In this document: one piece after another, positions 20,913 through 30,250 of the stretch
Numbering within the stretch: position 1 is the first letter of the stretch
Layout of the letters: each line of letters opens with the position of its first letter
Assembly: GCA_034509735.1 (NCBI GenBank)
Contig: JACGWO010000010.1
Coordinates: forward strand, 14,335,193-14,399,192
Direction: 5' to 3'
From: Sesamum alatum
Lineage: Eukaryota > Streptophyta > Magnoliopsida > Lamiales > Pedaliaceae
Length of the DNA stretch: 64,000 bases
Position numbers and translations under genes: made by a program
Notes under the pieces: model-generated
Databases searched by the model: none
What the model was told of the DNA's origin: nothing
The model's input: the letters and a program-made list of their open reading frames with translations, nothing else

Positions 20913-22902
20913 TGTTTGAATAGGTGACCATGTAAGCCAATTTTGGCGGGTATATGTAACCTATGTCTAGACAATTATAGGTGTTTGATAAATCATTAAT
21001 GAATAAAGAAGTGAATTTCATTTGGCATTACTTTGTTGTGTTCACTTATATCTGTTTTCTATATCTGTTCACTACGCAAACAAAGCCCACGGACTGAGAA
21101 TCAATTTCGGGGACTGGGACTACGCTTGGAGGTAGGTCCATGGAATCAGTCTTCCCGAATCAGTCCGGAAATCTCCAAGTCAAGGAATCCCGAAAATGGG
21201 TACCGGGATTCCATTTGAGACTTGCACTAAGCACCTGCTGTCGTGTTTCATCGACGGGTGACGAGGGTCGTCTAAGCAGTGTTAGTGGGTTAGCATGCTA
21301 GGACGCAGCTGACTGAGGTGACTCGCGGGAACCGTCTTACGGAGGACCTTGAGTATGGTCAGCAAGGTATGACGTGTATTCCCGGTTCCAACGGTACAGG
21401 TCAAGTCCTTTGACTTGAGGAATTGCTGAGTTTACCTGTACATCAGGGCTGTATCTTAGATATGGTGAGAGATTGCCAGAATTCTCTTTGGTAGTCATAA
21501 GCCATGTCTAGTGCAGTTCTGGTGTGCAAAGTGACAGTAGTTTCCAAAAAAGGATCTGTCTCCTGTCAATAGGTTTTGGCAGTTGAGTCTCATGTATACT
21601 CTAGGTCTTGTCCCTAAAACTGTGGCCACAGTGACTGAACAGAAGGGAAGGATTCCCTTGCGGCGTTTAGTAAGGACAGACCGACACTTAGGTCCAAAAT
21701 GGGTACCTGCATTTTCCGTGCCCTAGACTCTAAGTGATGAGACCGAAGACAGAAGGACAAGTGTACTGTTAGAGCCTAAATGTTCATCCCTGAATATTTC
21801 ACCTAGTCTCTAGTGCCATGGACCGTTGCTAGATGGCCACCCATGGTAACGGAAGGATTCTAGGAATCCGACCAAGTCTAGCTGAAAGGTGAACCTAAAG
21901 AGTCACACACTATCCACACACATTTAGATATTTAATTAGGAATTAAATATTGGAGTGAAGGAATGATTAAATTGGATTTAATCGGGTCCTTTATTTTTCT
22001 TGGAGAAATAATTCCTTCTATTAGATATAAGGAATTAAATTGATAAATTAGATTTATCAAAGGGATTTATTTAATGGGCTTAAAATAATATTTATATTTA
22101 TTTTAGCCTCTTGGGAATATTTAAATAGGTTTTTTAAATATTCCATTACATTAAATTAAATCAACGGTTGAGATCAATGGGAGAGATGGATGGCTAGGAT
22201 TGTTTTGACTAGGTCAAAACACTACTTTGACTAGGACTTTGACTAGGTCAAAATCCTAGTCAAAATAGAGTTCTTGAAAGAGGAGTTTAAAGAGGATTAG
22301 ACTCCTCTTCTATATAAACCCCTAGCATCCTACAAGTTGAAGGATGATGAATCTCCAACACACACACAACACACACACAACTCGGCTCTCTCTCTCCCTC
22401 TATCTCGTCCGCCCTCTCTCTCTCACACACTCCAAGAAATTGTTTCTTTGTTCTCTTGTTCTTGGAACATTAGAACTTGATGAATCAATACCGTTAATTC
22501 ATAACGTGTTGTTGATTCATCCACTCCAAAATATAAACTTGTTCGTTGCTAGCACGACGTGCAAGATACGTGGGTGGATCGTGTGTCACGATTTGGAGGG
22601 TCTCAAGAACGAGATCTTGGTGCAAAACGGGGAACAACGCGTGTAGCCGTTGAAGACGAAAACGACAACGGGTAGGTCTCGTTTTAGATTTTCGTCCTCT
22701 TTTTATTTTCAACCCTATGGCCTCCATGATATGTTATATGTGATTTATTCATGAGATACACCGAACACCCGGGAAATTTCAAAGGCACACCCTTTGAAAC
22801 GTGTTTTAATTTAAAATGCATGTTTAAATTCCGCATTTATTTTTTAATTATACCGCGCTTCCGCATTCGCGCTTTTCCCGGGACGATCCACAATTCCTTT
22901 CA
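20913..22902 (+). mobile_element. Copia array LTR3 (3'-most LTR)
   Basis: 1990 bp, TGTTTGAATAGG to CACAATTCCTTTCA. It is nearly identical to LTR2 over their shared part. The base after it is the first of TTTTCCTCAATTCC, where gypsy copy A resumes (equivalent to 36974). The left array border has TTTT before LTR1, but the gypsy flank there is lost, so a target duplication cannot be confirmed. W-boxes 22205-22263, TATA 22311-22318. Confidence 0.9.
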
Positions 22903-23480
22903 TTTTCCTCAATTCCTTTTTCACTCACCATGTATCCTAAAAACTTACCACCTCGAACTCCAAATGGACACTTAGATGGATTAAGTTTCATGACTTAGGT
23001 TCTCATCACCCCAAACGATTTTTTGAGGTGATCGAGGAGGTCCTCTTCTCTCTCGTTTTTCACCAGTATATCATCAACATAAACCTCCATGGAGTGGCCA
23101 ATGAGGTCATTGAATATCCTGTTCACCAGCCTTTGATATGTAGCACCTGCATTTTTAAATCCAAAAGGCATCACATTATAACAATAAATGTCTTTTTCAG
23201 TAACAAAGGAAGTCTTATCTCTATCCTCTTCTGCCATGAAAATTTGATGGTAACCCTGGTACGCATCCATCATGCAGAACAATGCACATCCAGCGGTGGA
23301 GTCTACCAGTAAATCTATTCGAGGTAACGGGTAGGGCTCCTTTGGACATGCTTTGTTCAAATCTATAAAGTTCGTGTACATCCGCCATTTCCCTGATGCT
23401 TTGGGTACGATCACCATATTTGATAACCACTCGGTGTACTGGACTTCTACTACGTATCCTACTTCTAGAAGTTCGTTCAC
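22903..23480 (-). pseudogene. Gypsy copy A: reverse transcriptase
   Basis: The minus-strand frame 23480-22995 (161 residues) begins MNELLEVGYVVEVQ and carries WRMYTNFIDLNKACPK, DAYQGYHQI, MPFGFKNAGATYQRLVN and the intact active site YVDDILVK. That is Tat-type Ty3/gypsy reverse transcriptase. The connection domain after it (22994-22903) is broken. The rest of pol lies at 4300-3200, beyond the copia array. Confidence 0.85.
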
Positions 23481-23830
23481 CTCCTTCTCGATAATTTTAT
23501 TTCTTTCAATTCCGAATGATCTTTTCTTGTGCTTTAACTAGCCTAATCTGCGATCAACATTAAGCCTGTGAACAATGACCTCCGGGTCTATTCCCTTGAA
23601 ATCTGATGGGCTCCATGATAACATGTCAATGTTCCCCCTTAGAAATTCTATCACCAACGTTTCTAAGGTTGAGGTCATGCGCGACCCGATCCTGGTTGTT
23701 CTACTTGGTTCTCCTTGTGTCACATCGATCGTTTTATGATGCTGATTAGGTTCTTTACGCTCAGGTTTTGACCTGGATGGTCACCTCTTATCTTCCATTT
23801 AACCTTCGCATCTTCTCTTTCGTTTTTTTT
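23481..23830 (-). pseudogene. Gypsy copy A: spacer between protease and reverse transcriptase
   Basis: The frame 23723-23538 holds LVIEFLRGNIDMLSWSPSDFKGIDPEVIVHRLNVD. This is the block that precedes the reverse transcriptase in Tat and Athila elements (compare FAWEISDMQGISPEVMVHRLNV at about 61450 in the third Tat element). Frames are broken on both sides. Confidence 0.7.
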
Positions 23831-24355
23831 TTAGGACAGATTGTAACAGCTCCAGGCCACCTTCTGATCGCAACAAACTTCACCAACTCCACCTGGTGTT
23901 GAGAACTTCATCTTCAAGTGGCAAGTGGATACTATGGTCATCAGGGTCCTTCTCCTTGGTTCATCTCCTAAGGAGGCCGGGAGATCAATAATTCCGAAGG
24001 GTGTCACCTCGCTTCCCTCAAATCTCGCCAAGGGTGTATGTACCGGTTGTAATCGAGTATCATCGAAACCCATTTTCCTCAATACATCCATGAACAAGAT
24101 GTCCACAGAGCTGCCATTGTCCACTAACACCTTGTGCACTAGAAAGTTTGCAATGTCCATCTTGATTACCATAGGGTCGTTCTGCGACCCCGCCTCTGCC
24201 ATTAGATCTTTTCTGGTGAAGGTGATCTCCTCGTCCTGCTCTACACTTATTATGAATTCCTTCTTCCTTTTTGAGCTTCCGCTCCTCGCGTATCTTTTGC
24301 GCGATCTCGCCGAATCTCCGCCAGTGGGTCTACCCGCGATCGTATGGTTAATCAC
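23831..24355 (-). pseudogene. Gypsy copy A: aspartic protease
   Basis: A 174-residue frame. VLVDNGSSVDILF near residues 77-89 is the protease active site of the DNGSS type used by Tat and Athila elements, and TPLARFEGSEVTPFG follows. The usual ILGRP block near the end is missing from this frame. The translation is identical in copy B (37903-38427). Most of gag upstream is deleted. Confidence 0.8.
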
Positions 24356-24550
24356 TTTCGTTTGAGTTTGCTAATCTGAGCACCAAGTTTTTCTACCTGG
24401 CAAACTATGTTCTCGACCTCGGTCTTTGATATTCCTGGTTCTCTTCTTTTGGCTTTCCACTTTTGGCTAGATGCAGCATCCGATACTTCTATTGTCGATC
24501 CTTTCTCAGGCACCTTCCTGCTATCCTCATCCCTCAGCTCTACCTGGTTT
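24356..24550 (-). pseudogene. Gypsy copy A: short gag remnant fused to the truncated LTR
   Basis: About 195 bp of gag-like sequence without a clean frame separate the protease from LTR sequence that begins in mid-LTR at 24551. A deletion has removed the primer-binding site, the leader, most of gag and about 330 bp of the 5' LTR. The same junction exists in copy B (38622/38623), so the deletion came before the duplication. Confidence 0.6.
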
Positions 24551-24735
24551 ACGTGGCATCATCTTAATGCATGAGCTGTCAGAGAATTCATGGTCAAGAT
24601 TCCAGGTCCATGAAGCGGGTCACGATCCGGGTCGACCGACTAAACTGTGCGCGGATCCTGAGCCCATTATGCTATTTTGGCCATTTTTCAGGGTTATTTG
24701 TATCTTTTCTAGAAAAATGAGGTACACCCCTATCA
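24551..24735 (-). mobile_element. Gypsy copy A: truncated right LTR with target duplication
   Basis: These 185 bp match 1944-2128 and end ...CCTATCA. CTATT (24736-24740) follows. Copy B has the same fragment at 38623-38807 with CTATT at 38808-38812 and, on its left side, CTATT at 34276-34280. So the flanks prove one ancestral insertion, though the element is internally deleted. Confidence 0.85.
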
Positions 24736-24740
24736 CTATT

Positions 24741-25125
24741 AGCTTCAAATTAATTTGTAATGTTATAATATTCTTAATATTAATAAATTAATATCATAAT
24801 TTGATATTAAATTTTTGTATAATATTTTAGAAAATAAAATCACATCATGCATAAAAATTACAATTTATAAATATAAAGTTATCAAAAGAAAACCATGCTT
24901 TTCAATATCTTTTTTCTTGCTCCAACTTTTTTTTATATCTAAATTACGAAAAAGAAAAAGAAGAAAAAAAATTGGATATTCGATTTCGGGTACCCGACTT
25001 TATTGGATTGGTGTCAGGTACCAAAATATACTACCCATCCCGAAGAACCCAAACCCTGAAAAACCCGACACGCACCCACCCCGAAGAACCCAAACCCTGA
25101 AAAAGCCGACACGCACCCACCCCGA
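24741..25125 (+). repeat. Truncated hAT-like MITE (relative of 49369-50081), with 41-bp tandem repeat
   Basis: The segment matches the reverse complement of 49369-49760 and ends CGCACCCACCCCGA, followed by GTAGGAAT, the complement of the ATTCCTAC target duplication at 49361. About half of the MITE is missing on the gypsy side. Inside, a 41-bp unit starting GAAGAACCCAAACCCTG is present twice (25042-25123), ending in the terminal inverted repeat, so the terminus itself is doubled. The copy B twin is 38813-39197. Confidence 0.65.
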
Positions 25126-25800
25126 GTAGGAATGAGACCCACCATACGCTTGGGCCTATACCCAATGCAAAGGAAAGATTGTGACTTCAAAAGCCCAACT
25201 TGATTTTCGGCCCGTTACATAAAAAATAAATGTGGCCAAAAACCTCCTAAATCCACGAGAAATTCAGGGTGGCTCTTTCAAATTTGATCCATATTTTTGA
25301 GACTCATTCACTTTAAAAAATAACGTGTTCAAGCATATGTTTGTGAACGAGTTTCGATGCAGCATTTGCAAACAAATTAATTTTGCGCCCAACCAAATGA
25401 CGACAAGTGGAAGATATATATTATTTTATCAATTAAAATATTTTTATAATTATATTTTGGAATTTACTAAATTAATTTCAAATATAAATAATTAATTTAA
25501 TTGATATTTTAATATATATTTCGTCATCAAATTGACGGCCGACAAGTGGCAAATTGAGGTGTTTCGGTCAATCAAATCAAGATAAATATTTCTTATATTA
25601 TCTCTTCGAAAAATACAAAATTAAAGAGATAATATCAAAATCAACCAATCATATCTTCCCAAATATTTAATGTATTATCTCTTTAAATTAAAATAAAGAG
25701 ATAAATAAAATATTGTTCAAGTTCACCACAACTCTACCTCTTTGACAACTATATAAAAGGTTCCTTGGAACTCATTTGATTTCACTGAGTATCTAAAAAA
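25126..25800 (+). repeat. R1 repeat, second copy
   Basis: This matches the reverse complement of 49368-48790, including the paired hairpins (about 25598-25710) and the TATATAAAAGG box near 25751. It is cut off shortly after the box, where a different repeat begins. Copy B twin: 39198-39873. Confidence 0.6.
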
Positions 25801-25824
25801 TAATAGATGAATTATTTCAAATAG

Positions 25825-26340
25825 ATTAGTCCATTTGGTTGTTCAGATTAATTTTTTGGTCAGAAAAATATTATCCAAATGTTTATTAAGTCAATAAATT
25901 ATTTTTTTATGAAAATAAATAATTACATATATATATATATTTTCAATAACATATGAGATGTTTTTATAAATTGTTAATAACCTTTTTATAAAAAAATATT
26001 GAATACTGCTATTATACAATTGAATTCAATATATTCAATAAAATATGAATAAATAATTTTCCACAATAATTATTAATCATTGTTTTCTACTTATCAATTA
26101 TTTGAATGGAATCAACTAAGAAATAAAAATTCTATTTGCTTCCAATTTATTGTGTACACCAATCACATAAATAATATTCAAATATGATTAATGTCCCCCT
26201 ATCCTTATTCAATTCCTATAATCATTTTATTTTCATTTAATTTCATTCATACATACTAATCGAACTCCTATAATTTTATAAAAAATATAAAGAATTTATG
26301 TAATTGAATCAAGAAATATCAATATAATTTATCCAAAAAT
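25825..26340. repeat. Unclassified non-autonomous transposon-like repeat, fullest copy
   Basis: It starts ATTAGTCCATTTGGTTGTTC and runs through (AT)n, GAATGGAATCAACTAAG and TGTGTACACCAATCACAT blocks. Relatives are at 1257-1614, 33929-34280, 39898-40413 and inverted at 52740-53280. No terminal inverted repeat or target duplication is clear to me. Confidence 0.5.
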
Positions 26341-26512
26341 AGCCGCGATACACTTGGCAAAAGACCACAACTTGGCCTAAAAGAAAATAATAATGCAGTT
26401 AGCACTCATCATTGCAAGATGGGCGCATTTTCGCTAAGTGGCCAGATGTAGATTTTTGAGTGAGACTCATCATTTGACCAAGGAATCTCTACCACTGTTT
26501 CAGAACAAACAA
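26341..26512. other. Upstream flank of the tRNA pair
   Basis: The last part (from about 26400) matches the reverse complement of 52525-52640. It ends AGAACAAACAA directly before tRNA-Val; the CAA is the plant tRNA transcription-start motif. Homology to the inverted third copy stops within a few bases of the tRNA 5' end. Confidence 0.55.
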
Positions 26513-26586
26513 GGTTTCGTGGTGTAGTTGGTTATCACGTCAGTCTAACACACTGAAGGTCTCCGGTTCGAGTCCGGGCGAAGCCA
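26513..26586 (+). tRNA. tRNA-Val (anticodon AAC)
   Basis: 74 nt. The acceptor stem GGTTTCG pairs with CGAAGCC and the discriminator base is A. The anticodon loop is CTAACAC with AAC. The internal promoter A box (TGGTGTAGTTGG) and B box (GGTTCGAGTCC) are present. A CAA lies just upstream and TTTT directly follows as RNA polymerase III terminator. It looks functional. An identical copy is at 40586-40659. It converges on tRNA-Glu, 69 bp away. Confidence 0.95.
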
Positions 26587-26655
26587 TTTTCTATTTTACT
26601 CTCTTTTTCATTTTCTTTTTATGACCGACCAAAATTGATTAAAAACAAAAATAAT

Positions 26656-26728
26656 TTCCGTTGCCGGGACTCGAACCCGGGTCTCTCGGGTGAGAGCCGA
26701 GTATCCTAACCATCTAGACTACAACGGA
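26656..26728 (-). tRNA. tRNA-Glu (anticodon CTC)
   Basis: 73 nt on the minus strand. TCCGTTG pairs with CAACGGA, the discriminator is A, and the anticodon CTC lies in GGCTCTCACC. The B box GGTTCGAGTCC is intact. On the minus strand a T-run follows the 3' end (complement of AAAAACAAAAATAA) and can stop RNA polymerase III. Identical copy: 40730-40802. Confidence 0.95.
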
Positions 26729-27954
26729 TTCGGCGATTTCTTTTTAAAAGATGAATAACTCCCTTAAAAACACCTCTTTAATACGAAAATATTCAAATAC
26801 CCCCCTTGATTATGAAAATTCAAATTGAGTGGGCAAAAATAACCTTAAATCTTAACAAAAGAATAAACTTATTTTACTTCAAACTATAGTTTATATCATA
26901 GTTGACCTCTTTAATATCAAAATTTAAATATCAACATACAATTTACATATTCTTTTCTTTTATTTAAATTTAAATAAATATATAAACTATCAGTAGATAT
27001 AGTATTATACCAATAAAAGTATCGTATTTCATATTAAAAAAAATGTGAACAAGTATTTAATTTTGTAAGAAAGAGATAGAAGGAAATAAAACTTTTTTCT
27101 TTTCCAAATAAAAAAATCACTTTTGAGCCCAAATTTTATTCCACATGAAAACTAATTAAATATAAAAATACAAAAATATTGTAAGTTTAATCAAATACAA
27201 AAATATTTATAACATGTTACACTAAAAAAGTAAGATTTTACTTGTATTAATTAGATGAATACAAATAAAAGAAAATACTGTCAATATGAAACATTTTGGG
27301 AGGAAAATATTCAAAAAATAAAATAAAATAAAATTAAGGGATAAAGATTATTCACAACGAAATGATGAACTAATTTTATATTTCATATAACTTGATTGTA
27401 CTAATCTTTTGAATTTGTTTTTTCTTCAGATTTCTTTATTAAATGGTTTCTTTATTTAAGAATTTAATATTGAAAAATATTCTTTCATTTTTATGTTTAA
27501 TGTGAATAATATATTAGTTTAATTAATTAGTATGATATCATATTATATATTTAAATAGCATATCATTTAATTATTTATGTGGTGAAAATAATTCGATATC
27601 ATATGTGTTTATATTTTGACTTGAGATGGGCTAATATGATATTTAGATTATAATAAGGGATAAAATACATTTATTTCTTTTTTAGGTATAGGAATATTTT
27701 TATTCATTTATATTAAAATTTCAAAATTTGGGGGGTGTTTGAATATTTCAATAGTAGAAAGGAATTTTTTTATACCACTTCAATAGTACAAGGAGACAAA
27801 ATGAATTTAACCTTTAAAATTATAAAAATTATTATAGTGACAAAATAAAAAATTTTTGTCAGTTAATAAAATTAATACTATATAATTATAACAGTATTAC
27901 CTTAAAACAATTATTTGCAGCTATATGCAATAATTCTTTGAGTTATTTATTCAA
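26729..27954. other. AT-rich intergenic DNA, possibly an old terminal-inverted-repeat element
   Basis: No ORF or RNA gene is visible. Near the ends, AATATTCAAATACCCCCC (26790) and its approximate complement GGGGGGTGTTTGAATATT (27730) face each other, about 950 bp apart, which suggests a decayed transposon. The whole stretch is nearly identical in copy B (40803-42029). Confidence 0.4.
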
Positions 27955-28430
27955 GGGTAAATCATGACCAGTTTTTCTAAAATTTGGTGTAATTACAAAT
28001 ACCCCTAGCCATATTTGAGAAATTATCAATACCGTCTTTATTTTGACAACTGTGTGAAATAGTTCAAATTCCCTAGTCTCTGTTAGGATTCTATCTATTT
28101 TTTATTGTGAACTGACCAAAATATCTTTATGGATTATGAATTATAATATTACTTATTTTTTAAAATTTATTTGCATTTTTTTTGGACAAAGTGGAAGGTT
28201 TTTTTTTTATAATTTCTCAATTTTTTCCATCCACCTCTTCTGGTGTTTTTATAATTTTTTAAATTTTTTAAAAAGAAAAAAAATACAATAAGGACGGAGT
28301 TGATAATTCCAAACCTCCATCAAAGAATTACATAATTTATCAAAGTTCAGGAGTATTGACATATTCATAATTATTCAAACCTATGAAGCTCGTTGTAATA
28401 TTTCTATATTTATTTAGAGGTTAGTGCATG
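27955..28430. repeat. Decayed Mutator-like element relative
   Basis: It starts GGGTAAATCATGACC and contains AATTTGGTGTAATTACAAATACCCC, the same kind of terminal sequence as the element at 28817. A matching right end is not clear. A T-run near 28200 is about 10 long here and more than 30 in copy B (42271-42301). Confidence 0.4.
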
Positions 28431-28439
28431 CTTTATTTA

Positions 28440-28470
28440 TCTATACTATTATAAAGAGAAATGGTCTTAT
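28440..28470 (+). mobile_element. Possible Helitron 5' terminus
   Basis: A|TCTATACTATTATAAAG resembles 5' ends of plant Helitrons (TCTATACTAT type, inserted after an A). I find no matching plus-strand 3' hairpin plus CTRR nearby, so only the terminus is suggested. It recurs in copy B at about 42535. Confidence 0.3.
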
Positions 28471-28816
28471 AAACCCAAATTGGTAGTTTTTATAACACTA
28501 CACCAAATTATTATAATACCAAAAAAAGCCCTTCAACTTCCCAACTCACGTAAATTGAATTAACTATTCAATTAAGTTCCTTTAGAAAATTAATTTCATA
28601 CAATTACATATACTTCAAAATTAAATTTACTCCAATTTTGTTTAAGTTTTTTGTTAGTTGGAATAGAAATAACACATTAGGATTTGTTTCAATGTACATA
28701 TAATCATCATTATCAATATACCATATATTGTATAAAGTTTTAATTTTTGATATAATTTGAGTAAAATATGCATTGATAATTAATGCATTAAAAAAATTTA
28801 TAAGACATTTTTTGTA

Positions 28817-29808
28817 GGGTAAATTACAGCCATGTCCCCTGAGGTTTGGCATAATTACAAATACCCCCTCATTGTTGAAAAATTACAAATACCCTCCCCC
28901 CCCCCCCCCCCCCCTCCCAGGTTTGTAATTTTTAGGGATAATTACACCTCCATCTGAGGTGTAATTACATGTAGACCCCCTGTGGTTTGGAAAATTACAT
29001 CTAGTGCCCCTGAACTTTGCTCCTGTCTAACAAATAGGTCACTCTGTTAGCCAAAAATTATCAAATTTGTTGATATTAGCAAAACAAAACTGAATGAAAA
29101 TCAATATTTACCATCGATTAACCTATTACTGACTTAATGTAGGTCAAACAAATTTTTTTTATGACCAAACTACCGTTATATATCTTCACATATTAATTCA
29201 TGTGAGGTGGTATATATTCACTGTTATAAGGGTATTTAGTCATAAAAGATTTATTTGGCCTGTAATAAGTTAGTAATTAGTCAATCAAGGATAAATATCG
29301 ATTTTCATTAAAAAAAATTTTGTTAATATCAACAAATTCGGTGAATTTTGACTAACGGAGGGTCTATTTGTTAGACGGATGCAAACCTCAGGGGTACTAG
29401 AGTTAATTTCCCAAACCACAGTAGGTCTACGTGTAATTACACCAAATCTCAGGGGAGGGGATGTAATTATCCCTAATTTTTAACCAATTGCTTGAAATTG
29501 ACCATTTTACTCTTAATTTTTTTTTTAAATTATAGAAGAATTAGTCGAGGAAATTTTCATTATTGCTCCTTGTAAAAAACTTAAGAAACCTCTCCCTGCG
29601 TATTGTATTATAAACAAAAACTTTTTAAGAATTAAATAAAAAAATTCAATTTGCATAAGGGCATTTTGATCAGTTCACCCATAAAATTGGATGAAAATGG
29701 GTTATTTGTTAGACAGTTACAAACCTCAGGGGGGTTTTCGTAATTTTTCAAACAATAAGGGTATTTGTAATTATGCCAAACCTTAGGGGAAGTAGTTGTA
29801 ATTTACCC
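28817..29808. mobile_element. Outer Mutator-like non-autonomous element
   Basis: Long terminal inverted repeats: GGGTAAATTACAGCC at the left and ...GTAATTTACCC at the right, with complementarity over about 80 bp including TTTGGCATAATTACAAATACCC. The flanking 9-mers TTTTTTGTA and TTTATTTTA match at 7 of 9 places, compatible with an aged 9-bp target duplication. A 19-base run of C at 28896-28914 lies in the left arm and is absent in copy B. The inner element 28935-29473 is inserted in it. The copy B twin lacks its last ~10 bp. Confidence 0.65.
28935..29473. mobile_element. Inner Mutator-like MITE with perfect 9-bp target duplication
   Basis: 539 bp. Ends GGGATAATTACACC and ...GTAATTATCCC are inverted repeats, followed inward by longer matching arms (GGTGTAATTACA, CCTGTGGTTTGG, ACAAATAGGTCAC types). 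TAATTTTTA flanks it on both sides (28926-28934 and 29474-29482). A 9-bp duplication points to the Mutator superfamily. No transposase is encoded. Copy B twin: 43013-43553. Confidence 0.8.
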
Positions 29809-30221
29809 TTTATTTTATGTGAGGTTGTAAAACGAAATATGAGCTTCAATAAAATAAAAAAATTATTAATAACTATGCACACAAGTAATGCATGTCATAA
29901 AAATATTACCAAAATTTATACGCACAGATATTGTGTGTTACAATTTCTAATTGTGTATAATATTAAGGTTGTTACGCATATTCTTTTTAGTACGGGGAAT
30001 GAAGTTAATGCTTTACTAACTGTAATATGTTATAATTACAATTTATGTATGCTAATGACTTATTAAGTTAAAATGATAACCACATGATATATAACTTAAA
30101 ATGCTATTAGTAAAAATATTAACTTTTATAAAATATGGATAAAATCAATGTAATTCATTCAAACACAAAGGGAATATATTTTATAAAGTGAATTATTCAT
30201 GTTAAAAAATATACACATAAA
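29809..30221. other. AT-rich DNA, nothing recognised
   Basis: Unique AT-rich sequence just right of the duplication end. No ORF, RNA gene or clear repeat is seen. Confidence 0.5.
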
Positions 30222-30232
30222 CTAGTTAGTAC

Positions 30233-30250
30233 CCCGTGCCAAGGCACGGG
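30233..30250. repeat. Terminal hairpin of the Helitron
   Basis: CCCGTGCC and GGCACGGG form an 8-bp GC-rich stem with a 2-base loop, striking in a region of very low GC. Such CCCGTGC/GCACGGG hairpins are common at plant Helitron 3' ends. Confidence 0.75.

Noticed and set aside
4386..22902. Copia array as one element with a normal 5-bp target duplication
   Set aside because: Left border is scrambled and the gypsy target has lost 20 bp; only TTTT is common to both borders, which is too little to call a duplication.
24815..25129. 104-residue plus-strand open frame, also at 38887-39201
   Set aside because: It lies across a hAT-like MITE terminus; identity between copies is due to the recent duplication, not to coding constraint.
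30221..30225. Plus-strand Helitron from 28440 ending at CTAG 30225
   Set aside because: The CTAG is palindromic, but the GC-rich hairpin lies on the right side, which fits only a minus-strand element; no hairpin exists upstream on the plus strand.
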